The notes beneath the pieces are model-generated. The model saw only the letters and a program-made list of their open reading frames with translations, did no database searches and was not told where the DNA came from. 64,000 bases of DNA from Bog-473 sp963836605 (lineage in GTDB: Bacteria > Actinomycetota > Acidimicrobiia > Acidimicrobiales > RAAP-2): assembly GCA_963836605.1 (NCBI GenBank), contig CAWIKB010000012.1:99553-163552 (forward strand), read 5' to 3'. Below are positions 41,650 through 48,894 of this stretch, one piece after another. The position numbers were made by a program, and so were the translations under genes. How positions within the stretch are numbered: the first letter of the stretch is position 1; the number at the start of each line of letters is the position of its first letter.

Positions 41650-41661
41650 CTTGACATCAAG
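41650..41661. promoter_or_regulatory. MarR operator 1 (CTTGACATCAAG)
   Basis: Near-palindrome TTGA-CA-TCAA that includes a -35-like TTGACA (41651-41656) for the aconitase gene. It is centred 30 bp (three helical turns) from operator 2. Confidence 0.65.
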
Positions 41662-41677
41662 ATAGTCTTGTGGAACT

Positions 41678-41693
41678 CTCTTGATATCAAGAG
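41678..41693. promoter_or_regulatory. MarR operator 2 (perfect 16-bp palindrome)
   Basis: CTCTTGATATCAAGAG is fully symmetric. It covers the predicted transcription start region of the aconitase gene and, in the other direction, a TTGATA -35-like hexamer for marR. Confidence 0.75.
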
Positions 41694-41707
41694 ATAAGGA
41701 GACGCCC

Positions 41708-44053
41708 ATGACCCCGTCCCAACAGGATGCTCCCGACGCCAGCCACCGGAGGCCTTGGGGACGCGGCGCCGCAACCGCATCGACTCCGCCCTCGCTGGTC
41801 GAGCCCGTCTATGCCCACTGGCAGGAGGCGGTGGCGCTCGCACGCGAGGTCCCGGGGGGGCGTCCCCTCACCTACACCGAGAAGGTGCTGGTCAACCATC
41901 TCCGAGAACCCCGTAGGAAGGAATGGGTCCGACCGGGGGACTACGCCGCCTTCGATCCCGACCGGGTCGCGCTCCAGGACGCCCTCGCCCAAATCGTCGC
42001 GCTCCAACTCCTGGCGACCGGCCTGGACGAGGTCTCGGTGCCCGCGACGGTCCATTGTGACCACTTGATCCAAGCCAGGGTGGCTTCGGCCGCCGACCTG
42101 CGGGTCGCGCTGGAGAACAATGCCGAGGTGTACGAATTCTTGCGGACCTTCTGTGCCAGGTTTGGCCTCGGGTTCTGGAAGCCTGGTTCGGGAATCATCC
42201 ACCAGGTGTTCCTCGAGAACTACGCCTTTCCCGGCGGGATGATGATCGGCACCGACAGTCATACGCCCAATGCAGGGGGACTGGGCATGGTGGCCATCGG
42301 GGTGGGAGGCGGTGACGCCATCGACGTCATGACCGGCCAGGCGTTCACGGTGCGCTGGCCCAGGCTCATCGGCGTGCACCTCAGCGGAACGCTGAGCGGC
42401 TGGACTTCGCCCAAAGACGTGATCCTCAGAGTCGCCAACCTTCTCACCGTGTCCGGCGGCACAGGCGCCGTCGTGGAGTACTTCGGCCCGGGAGCCGACA
42501 CCATCAGCGCGACGGGCAAGGCGACAATCTGCAATATGGGAGCCGAGGTGGGCGCCACCACCTCGCTCTTCCCGTTCGACGCCAACATCGCGTCCTACCT
42601 GGCGGCCACCCGCCGAGCTGAGGTGGCCGACCTGGCATCGACGGTGGGCGCCGACCTTCGGGCCGATCCCGAAGTCGAGGCCGACCCTGAGCGGTTCTTC
42701 GACCAGGTCATCGAGATTGATCTCTCCGCCCTGACTCCCCTCATCAACGGACCCGACACCCCCGACCTGGCCCACGGTGTGAGCGAAGTGGGTGCGTGGG
42801 CCCGCGACAACGGGGTGCCGTCCGAGATCTCGGCCGCCCTGATCGGCTCGTGCACCAACTCCTCCTACCAGGACATGACCCGTGCCGCCTCGATCGCACG
42901 ACAGGCATCGGCCCATGGCTTGCGGGCCAAGACCCAACTCCTCGTCACGCCCGGTTCCGAGCAGATACGCGCCACGATCGAACGCGACGGCCTGCTCGAG
43001 GACCTGCACGCCATCGGGGGCACGGTCCTGGCCAACGCGTGTGGTCCCTGCATCGGTCAATGGGAACGGAACGACCCCGAACCCGGCAAGGTCAACACCA
43101 TCGTGACCAGTTTCAATCGCAACTTCCCACGGCGCAACGACGGCAACGCCAACACCAAGGCCTTCCTCACGTCACCCGATATGGTGCTCTTGTATGCCCT
43201 GGCCGGCACGCTCGACTTCGACCCGCTCACCGACTCGATCGCATCCGACTCCGGGACCCCGGTGCGCTTCGAGGCGCCGATCGGCCAGGATCTCCCTTCC
43301 GGTGGATTCGATCCAGGCCGGTCCGGTTACGTGGCGCCTCCGGAGGATCGTTCCGGGGTCGACGTTGCCGTCTCGCCCACCTCCGAGCGGCTCCAACTGC
43401 TCGCCCCGTTCCCGGCCTGGGACGGGAACGACTTCATCGACCTGCCCGTGCTCCTCAAGGCGAGGGGCAAGTGCACGACCGACCAGATCTCGGCGGCGGG
43501 TACGTGGCTCCGCTACCGAGGCCACCTCGAGAACATCTCGGGCAACCTGTTCCTCGGGGTGCTCAATGCCTTCACCGGGGCAATCGGGTCCGGCAAGGAC
43601 CCACTCGACGGTCAGGTCCGCTCGTTTCCCGAGGTGGCCGAGCACCTCGCCGGTTCCGGTGCCCGGTGGTGCGCGGTGGGTGACGAGAACTACGGCGAGG
43701 GATCGTCGCGCGAGCACGCGGCCATGGAACCGCGGTACCGGGGCTGCCTGGCCATCTTCGCCCGCTCCTTCGCTCGCATTCACGAGACCAACGTGAAGAA
43801 GCAGGGCCTCCTCCCCTTGACCTTTGCCGATCCCATGAGCTACGAGATGATCGAACAAGACGACCGCATCTCCATCCTGGACCTTGCCTCGATCGCCCCC
43901 GACGCGCCGGTACGTTGCCGCATCACCAAGCCCGACGGCAGGCACGTCGACTTCGCGTGCACCCACACGTTCGACTCCGATCAAATCGAATGGTTCCGCG
44001 CCGGCAGCGCGCTCAACGTCATACGTCAGAGACGGTCGATGCCCGTGAAATGA
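41708..44053 (+). CDS. aconitate hydratase, mitochondrial-type
   Basis: A 781-residue enzyme that interconverts citrate and isocitrate through a 4Fe-4S cluster. The cluster cysteines are in IGSCTNSSYQDM and ANACGPCIGQWERNDP; the substrate-binding Ser-Arg is in GEGSSREHAAMEPRYRG, and the swivel domain is at the C terminus. Size and motif detail fit the mitochondrial (mAcn/Aco2) class rather than the usual bacterial AcnA (about 900 residues). ATG 41708 follows AAGGAG. The link to a MarR regulator is unusual and suggests a conditional, possibly secondary, aconitase. Confidence 0.93.
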   Translation: MTPSQQDAPDASHRRPWGRGAATASTPPSLVEPVYAHWQEAVALAREVPGGRPLTYTEKVLVNHLREPRRKEWVRPGDYAAFDPDRVALQDALAQIVALQLLATGLDEVSVPATVHCDHLIQARVASAADLRVALENNAEVYEFLRTFCARFGLGFWKPGSGIIHQVFLENYAFPGGMMIGTDSHTPNAGGLGMVAIGVGGGDAIDVMTGQAFTVRWPRLIGVHLSGTLSGWTSPKDVILRVANLLTVSGGTGAVVEYFGPGADTISATGKATICNMGAEVGATTSLFPFDANIASYLAATRRAEVADLASTVGADLRADPEVEADPERFFDQVIEIDLSALTPLINGPDTPDLAHGVSEVGAWARDNGVPSEISAALIGSCTNSSYQDMTRAASIARQASAHGLRAKTQLLVTPGSEQIRATIERDGLLEDLHAIGGTVLANACGPCIGQWERNDPEPGKVNTIVTSFNRNFPRRNDGNANTKAFLTSPDMVLLYALAGTLDFDPLTDSIASDSGTPVRFEAPIGQDLPSGGFDPGRSGYVAPPEDRSGVDVAVSPTSERLQLLAPFPAWDGNDFIDLPVLLKARGKCTTDQISAAGTWLRYRGHLENISGNLFLGVLNAFTGAIGSGKDPLDGQVRSFPEVAEHLAGSGARWCAVGDENYGEGSSREHAAMEPRYRGCLAIFARSFARIHETNVKKQGLLPLTFADPMSYEMIEQDDRISILDLASIAPDAPVRCRITKPDGRHVDFACTHTFDSDQIEWFRAGSALNVIRQRRSMPVK

Positions 44054-44061
44054 TCTCCTGG

Positions 44062-44093
44062 CAACCCCTACTGGATCCAACCCCTACTGGATC
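44062..44093 (+). repeat. 16-bp tandem duplication after the aconitase gene
   Basis: CAACCCCTACTGGATC is present twice with no gap. It lies between the aconitase stop and the convergent VOC stop. Confidence 0.6.
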
Positions 44094-44108
44094 CATCCCT
44101 TCTTGCCC

Positions 44109-44573
44109 CTACGAATAGCGAGCAGCCCGGGTCCCCGGAGGGTTGGTGACGCCGGGAACCACATCGGGGTTCTCCACGCAGACCTCGCATTCGAGGCCGT
44201 CGGGGTCTCTGAAGAACAGGCTCAGCATCGGACCGAAATCGGTCACGAAGTCGTCGGCCGCTCCACGGGCCATGAGCCGCTCCCGGATTGCCTCAAACGC
44301 GTCGATCGAGTCTGCCTGCACCGCCATATGGTCGATCCGACCACGCCCGAACATCGGGGTCTGGCGGTCGGCCTCGTTGTTTCCCTCAATCTGGAACACG
44401 TTCAGTTCCGACCAGTCGCCGATCTTGATGATCGAGAGTCGAGGGCCCTTCCCGTCCGGGAACTCAGAACCGTCCCTGACGACTTCTGCATCGAAGACGT
44501 CCCGGTAGAAGGACATCAGGCGGGTGGCATCATTCGTGATGATGGCGACGTGATTGAGTCCCTTCAGCAGCAC
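44109..44573 (-). CDS. VOC/glyoxalase family dioxygenase-like protein
   Basis: A 154-residue VOC protein. GLNHVAIITNDATRLMSFYRDVFDAEVV supplies the first metal His, IDHMAVQADSIDAFEAIRERL the second and the C-terminal FRDPDGLECEVCV the Glu. These H/H/E ligands fit a metal-dependent enzyme (lyase, isomerase or extradiol type). GTG start; no operon partner in the same direction next to it. Substrate unknown. Confidence 0.88.
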   Translation of the reverse strand: MLLKGLNHVAIITNDATRLMSFYRDVFDAEVVRDGSEFPDGKGPRLSIIKIGDWSELNVFQIEGNNEADRQTPMFGRGRIDHMAVQADSIDAFEAIRERLMARGAADDFVTDFGPMLSLFFRDPDGLECEVCVENPDVVPGVTNPPGTRAARYS

Positions 44574-44668
44574 GACACACCTCCAATAGCCCAGCTCCCC
44601 GTACTGTAGATCGCAAGTCGGCGCCGGGCCGAGGCCACCAGGACGTGTGAATACCTACCGCGGGCGAG

Positions 44669-45325
44669 TCAGGACATGACGGGCAGGACCCCCGCCAGAG
44701 GGCCGGTCGTCTTCGTCCTCCCGGTGGCGAGGGCGATCCACTGATCGATCGGGAGTGCCCGTGCGTGCGGTACCAGTGTGGGTGCGGAGACGGCGAGCGC
44801 TTCCAAGAGCGCTCGGGAGGTGATGGCCTGTGCAACGGGATCTGGAGCGACGGGAGGGACGAGATCGTTCCCATGCACAACGGCCTCGATGCACCTGGTG
44901 ATGAGGTAGTCATTGACCGAGATGGGATCCTGCACTGTCGTGATCGTGCCTTCCAGGTGTGCCGTCAGGACAATCGGGCCAGCCGCTTCCAAAGGGCCGC
45001 GCAACTCGACCTTGTTCGAAGCGGCCCCCTCCCGAGCCGAGGCGTCGATCAGTTCACGGTAGGCCTTCGTTCCCGACAGGTTCTCGGTAAGTCCCAGGAC
45101 AGGAGCGCCTGCACCCTCTGTGCCGAGGAATCTCACCACCAAGCGGGGTTGCAGGTGAAGATGGGCGAGAACCTCTCGATTCGTCCACCCAGTGCACCGG
45201 CTAGATACAGCGAGGTCGATCTCATCGACCACATCCGCTATCAGCCCCCACTGTCGTACCAGGGCAGCACGCACGTCCACGCCGTCCGGGTTCATGCTGG
45301 TGCCGGGGACCGTGGTGGTGGTCAT
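44669..45325 (-). CDS. mycothiol-dependent maleylpyruvate isomerase family protein (DinB-like)
   Basis: A 218-residue TIGR03083-type protein. The four-helix DinB_2 fold starts LVRQWGLIADVVDEID, the conserved CTGWTNREVLAHLHLQPRL segment carries a His of the metal site, and HGNDL supplies another. Relatives use mycothiol as cofactor or substrate. The start overlaps the stop of the lipoprotein gene by 4 nt (ATGA). Last gene of a three-gene operon. Confidence 0.82.
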   Translation of the reverse strand: MTTTTVPGTSMNPDGVDVRAALVRQWGLIADVVDEIDLAVSSRCTGWTNREVLAHLHLQPRLVVRFLGTEGAGAPVLGLTENLSGTKAYRELIDASAREGAASNKVELRGPLEAAGPIVLTAHLEGTITTVQDPISVNDYLITRCIEAVVHGNDLVPPVAPDPVAQAITSRALLEALAVSAPTLVPHARALPIDQWIALATGRTKTTGPLAGVLPVMS

Positions 45326-45774
45326 CCGAAATGAGTGTGGCCAAAACGCAGCGGTGCATGCCTGAAGATCACGGTTCCGAGCAGTTGGTTCGATGGCGTC
45401 GTCAAGACGACGACGGCCAGGCGACCGGCGGATCTGCCGAGCGGATGGGACACCGAATCCTCGTCGAACTTTCCGGTAAAGGCGAAGACACAGACCGGCT
45501 GCGACCCGGCGTGCGTTGACGCAAGCACCGTCATGAGATGGGGTGCCTGCTGGCGCAGTGCCGCCAAATTGAACAGATGGACCCCCAGCAATCGGCCGTG
45601 CGCATGCACCGCATCGGTCGCGGTCGGCAGCGCGAGGTAGCACGAACTGTCGTGGGTACCGAGGCTGCTCCGCGCCGAGCAGCCGGCCAGGACACCCGAA
45701 AGGAGAAGGCAGGCCACGAGGCCACTCGCCAGTCGGCCCATCACTCCGCTCCCCCCTTTCTTCAATTGCTTCAT
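45322..45774 (-). CDS. predicted lipoprotein of unknown function
   Basis: A 150-residue protein with a signal peptide ending in the lipobox LAGC (Cys32), so it is probably lipid-anchored outside the membrane. Two more cysteines (C45, C94) may pair. No family is recognised. It overlaps its upstream neighbour by ATGA and the next gene by ATGA, which supports translation as a coupled unit. The start at 45774 is favoured by the overlap; ATG 45741 with a GGAG upstream is an alternative. Confidence 0.75.
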   Translation of the reverse strand: MKQLKKGGSGVMGRLASGLVACLLLSGVLAGCSARSSLGTHDSSCYLALPTATDAVHAHGRLLGVHLFNLAALRQQAPHLMTVLASTHAGSQPVCVFAFTGKFDEDSVSHPLGRSAGRLAVVVLTTPSNQLLGTVIFRHAPLRFGHTHFG

Positions 45775-46952
45775 GCCCCCACCGCCGAGGATGTCTCGTC
45801 ACCCGCCGTGGTCCGGTCCGCCGAAATGCTCGTGGCTTGCACTCCTGCTTCCACCTGTGCTTCGAGCGCGAAGCGACTCCAACGCCCCTTTCGAGCTTGG
45901 TACGCGAGTTGACCCCACAACCCCCAACCGACGAGCAGGACGAGCCAAAAGCTGATGACCCGATACATCAGCACGGCATCGACGGTGGCGTCTTGGGCAC
46001 CACCAAAGGCAACCAGGGCAATCGTGATACTCCCCTCGACGACGCCCAATCCACCCGGAGTGAAGGGAAGGGTGGCCGCCAACTGACCGGCACCGTAGGC
46101 CAGCAGGAGCCCCTTCCACGGAATGGTCGAGTCAACCGCCAGGAACATCATGGCGAAGCACGCGCAGTCGAAGATCCAGTTTCCCGTGCCCCAGAGCACG
46201 ATGTTCCTGATCTGGCGCCACCCCAGTCGGATGGTCGTGACCCAGTGCACAATGCGATCAATCTCCGCGGCCGTATCACCACGAGGTCGCCCCACCAGCT
46301 TGCGCGAGGCGTGCACACTCCACGAGAGGACCGTGACCAGCGGACGCTCGTAAATGAACAAGGCCCCAATGGCCACGGTCACCAGAAACACACCGACGAT
46401 CACCGGGATGAGGTCAAGGGTGGCGCCTTCGCTGGTGGCCAGCGCGAGGCCTGCGGTGGCGAGGAGGGAAAGCGTGACGGCTGAAGCGACCACTGTGCCC
46501 ACCAATGACCAGGCCGCCAGCGTGTCGTCGGCTCCGAACCGCCGGTACCACCGAAAACCGTAAACTGTGGCAACCGCGTTGCCCCCCGGCAGGGAGTTGG
46601 CGATGGCCTGGGTGGCGACGGTCATCTTGAGGAGCGGGCCCCGTGGAGCCTTCAGACCTCCGCTCTGCAGGAACTCGTTCTGCAATCCGGCAAAGCAAAT
46701 GAAGGATGCCGCCTCACAGACCAGTGCCGGCAGGATCCACCACCACTTGAGGTTCTTCAGCACAGTCGTCAGACCCGCAAGCTCGTCTCGGTGTGAGGAG
46801 AGCGCCCACAGGGCCAACGCGAGAATCCCAACACCGATGAGAATCCTCAAGGCGGGCCACCAACGCCGTAGCGACGAGCCGAGCGAACCGGTGCGATCCC
46901 GGCGTGACAGCTTTGTCTCTTCGCCCCCGTGCTCATGAGCCTGAGCGGCCAT
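45771..46952 (-). CDS. lysylphosphatidylglycerol-synthase-TM/UPF0104 family membrane protein
   Basis: A 393-residue polytopic protein (about eight to nine helices, residues 30-370). QAIANSLPGGNAVATVYGFRWYRRFGAD, and the later LPFTPGGLGVVEGSITIALVAFGG, are the hallmarks of the MprF flippase-domain family. No aminoacyl-transferase domain, so it is a stand-alone lipid or polyprenol-type flippase candidate. First gene of the operon with the lipoprotein and the DinB-like protein. Confidence 0.88.
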   Translation of the reverse strand: MAAQAHEHGGEETKLSRRDRTGSLGSSLRRWWPALRILIGVGILALALWALSSHRDELAGLTTVLKNLKWWWILPALVCEAASFICFAGLQNEFLQSGGLKAPRGPLLKMTVATQAIANSLPGGNAVATVYGFRWYRRFGADDTLAAWSLVGTVVASAVTLSLLATAGLALATSEGATLDLIPVIVGVFLVTVAIGALFIYERPLVTVLSWSVHASRKLVGRPRGDTAAEIDRIVHWVTTIRLGWRQIRNIVLWGTGNWIFDCACFAMMFLAVDSTIPWKGLLLAYGAGQLAATLPFTPGGLGVVEGSITIALVAFGGAQDATVDAVLMYRVISFWLVLLVGWGLWGQLAYQARKGRWSRFALEAQVEAGVQATSISADRTTAGDETSSAVGA

Positions 46953-47005
46953 ACCCAGTGTCTAGTCCAGCACTTTGGTCGTGACGCGCGCAGACGGCCC
47001 GATCG

Positions 47006-47866
47006 CTACCCCGGAGTAGTCAGCGCCGCCGGCACGGGCAGACCGGCCTTGGTGTAGGCCCCCTTGATCTGCGGCGCCACTTCCTGCACCTCCGAGGCCG
47101 GCGGGCCGTCGGCCAGAAATTGCGTGAATTGGGCTGCCGCGCCGGGGGCATTGTCGTCTTGATTGAGCAGGATGAGACCCAGGAACAAGTGACCTGCGTA
47201 GTACGTCGGCTCAAGCCGTATGGCCTTCTCCTCGGTCACTCGCCCGAGGGACATGAGCGACCGGGATCCCTTCGTCGCCCCCGCGTTCCACTCCAACCAT
47301 CCTGAGGCGGCGATGGCATTGGGATTGCCGGGGTCCTCCGCCAGCACCTTCTCGTAGAGCGAGAGAGCGTTGGCCACCTGACCGTGGTTGTTCAGTGTGG
47401 CCGCCTGATTCAGCTGCTGTTCGATCAGTTGCGCCTGGGACTGGGTGATGCTCCCCGACGATGCCTGACCGGGAAGCCGGGGGTTCAGCGCGTGGACGAG
47501 CAGGATGGCGACGCCAAGGATGATCAAGGCACTCGACGCCACGATCCCGACCAGGCGCCAACGCGAGCGGGGCGCGGCACCGGTTGCCGGGGCCGGTGCC
47601 GAGGCCGGATCCGGAGTGGTGTCCGGTGCGTCAGACGGCTCCACCAGGGGTCCCAGGCGGGCCAGGTCAGACTCCACCTCGGTGAGCTTGTGCTCGTCCC
47701 GAGCCATGAGGAGGGAGAAATCCCGGTCGGTCAAATCACCGGCTTCGTGCTCGGCCCGGGCATCGTCAATGGAGCGGCGCAAGAAGTCCCGTTGGTCGTT
47801 GAGGTACCAGCGTTCGTCGTCGGCGTGGACCTGCTCGCCCCCCGAGCGCGTCTGAGGATCACCCAT
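47006..47866 (-). CDS. ccmI: CcmI-like TPR protein of cytochrome c maturation
   Basis: A 286-residue membrane protein. An N-terminal cytoplasmic part (YLNDQRDFLRRSIDDARAEHEAGDLTDRDFSLL, like CcmI heads) is followed by one transmembrane helix (LVGIVASSALIILGVAILLVHAL) and a periplasmic-side TPR region (about 170-270) able to hold apocytochrome c. It overlaps ccmH by 8 bp and is the last ccm gene. ATG 47866 chosen; a longer start is less likely. It would present the haem-binding peptide to CcmF/CcmH. Confidence 0.82.
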   Translation of the reverse strand: MGDPQTRSGGEQVHADDERWYLNDQRDFLRRSIDDARAEHEAGDLTDRDFSLLMARDEHKLTEVESDLARLGPLVEPSDAPDTTPDPASAPAPATGAAPRSRWRLVGIVASSALIILGVAILLVHALNPRLPGQASSGSITQSQAQLIEQQLNQAATLNNHGQVANALSLYEKVLAEDPGNPNAIAASGWLEWNAGATKGSRSLMSLGRVTEEKAIRLEPTYYAGHLFLGLILLNQDDNAPGAAAQFTQFLADGPPASEVQEVAPQIKGAYTKAGLPVPAALTTPG

Positions 47867-48305
47867 CGCGCTGGGTCTCCACCACCGGATCGGAGGCGAC
47901 ACTGTCGTCGCGGAGGTCGGCGAACTGGCGCGCCCGACGGACGAAGAAGGCTCCGACCGTGACGAGGGCTCCGATCCCCAGCACGATCGGCAGGACCCAG
48001 ATCACGTCGAAGCCGCTCGACGCCGGCGGCACCAACAAGATGGTCTGGCCGTACTGGGCCACCAGCGCCTGTTCGATCTGCCCGGTGCTCCGTCCCTCCC
48101 CGACCATCCGCACGATCTCGTGTCGGACGGCCAGCGACGTCGACTCGTTCGACTGGGCCACCGAGAGGTCGGGACAGGAGGGACACTTGACGTCGGCCTC
48201 GATGGCGGCGGCTCGCTGCGCCGGCGCCGGCGCGTGCCCCGAGAACACGCCACTGCCGATGACGAGCGCGGCGGTGAGCACGATCAACGGCAACGCCACG
48301 CGCAC
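47859..48305 (-). CDS. ccmH: CcmH cytochrome c maturation thiol protein
   Basis: A 148-residue membrane protein. The redox motif is CPSC (Cys41, Cys44) in DVKCPSCPDLSVAQSNESTSLAVRHEIVRMVGEG, matching the RCxxCQNQSIADSNA of CcmH. It has an N-terminal signal anchor and a C-terminal helix (IWVLPIVLGIGALVTVGAFFV). It keeps the apocytochrome CXXCH reduced for haem attachment. GTG start; an upstream start is possible. Confidence 0.92.
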   Translation of the reverse strand: MRVALPLIVLTAALVIGSGVFSGHAPAPAQRAAAIEADVKCPSCPDLSVAQSNESTSLAVRHEIVRMVGEGRSTGQIEQALVAQYGQTILLVPPASSGFDVIWVLPIVLGIGALVTVGAFFVRRARQFADLRDDSVASDPVVETQRDG

Positions 48306-48330
48306 GCCGATGGGCAGACGCGGGGCGCGC

Positions 48331-48894
48331 CTAGCGGCGGCCAGTCTGAGCCTCTTTCAACATGCGGGAGAGCTCGGCCTGGGTGGCCGGTCCGCTCGAC
48401 GGGTTGACGGTGATCCGACCGGAGGGATCGATGAGAAACGTCGTGGGGGGGCCGGTCACGCCGTAGCGCTGGGCGATGGTTCCGCCCGGGTCGTCCACGG
48501 TCGGCCAGGTGGCGCCCTGGGTGATCTGGAACTGACGAGCCGACGACACCTCGTCGTGGAACACGACGCCGACCAGGTCGGCGCCGCTCCGCTCATGTTG
48601 CTGGGTGTAGTCGAAGGTGATCAGGTCCGGTGTTTCCTGCTGGCACGGGCCGCACCAGCTGGCGAAGAAGTTGACGAAGACGTAACGCCCCCGCAGGGAG
48701 GACAGGGAGACCGGCGCCCCGGTCCGCAGGTCGGTGCCGGAGAACGCCGGCGCCCGCTGCCCGAGCAGCGGGCTGTTCACCTGGGTCGCCTCCTGCGGGG
48801 TGCGCGTGGCCAGGACGATGCCCACGACGGACAGAACCAGTAGGACGCCTCCCGCCACCCAACGGGTGGTGTGGTGTCTGGCCCGAACCGTCAT
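48331..48894 (-). CDS. ccmG: CcmG/TlpA-type membrane-anchored thioredoxin
   Basis: A 187-residue protein with one N-terminal anchor helix (VAGGVLLVLSVVGIVLA) and a thioredoxin fold outside the membrane. The active site is FASWCGPCQQE (Cys81, Cys84) and the cis-Pro is in GPPTTFLI. It receives electrons from CcdA and reduces CcmH or apocytochrome c. It overlaps ccmF by 4 nt. Confidence 0.93.
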   Translation of the reverse strand: MTVRARHHTTRWVAGGVLLVLSVVGIVLATRTPQEATQVNSPLLGQRAPAFSGTDLRTGAPVSLSSLRGRYVFVNFFASWCGPCQQETPDLITFDYTQQHERSGADLVGVVFHDEVSSARQFQITQGATWPTVDDPGGTIAQRYGVTGPPTTFLIDPSGRITVNPSSGPATQAELSRMLKEAQTGRR

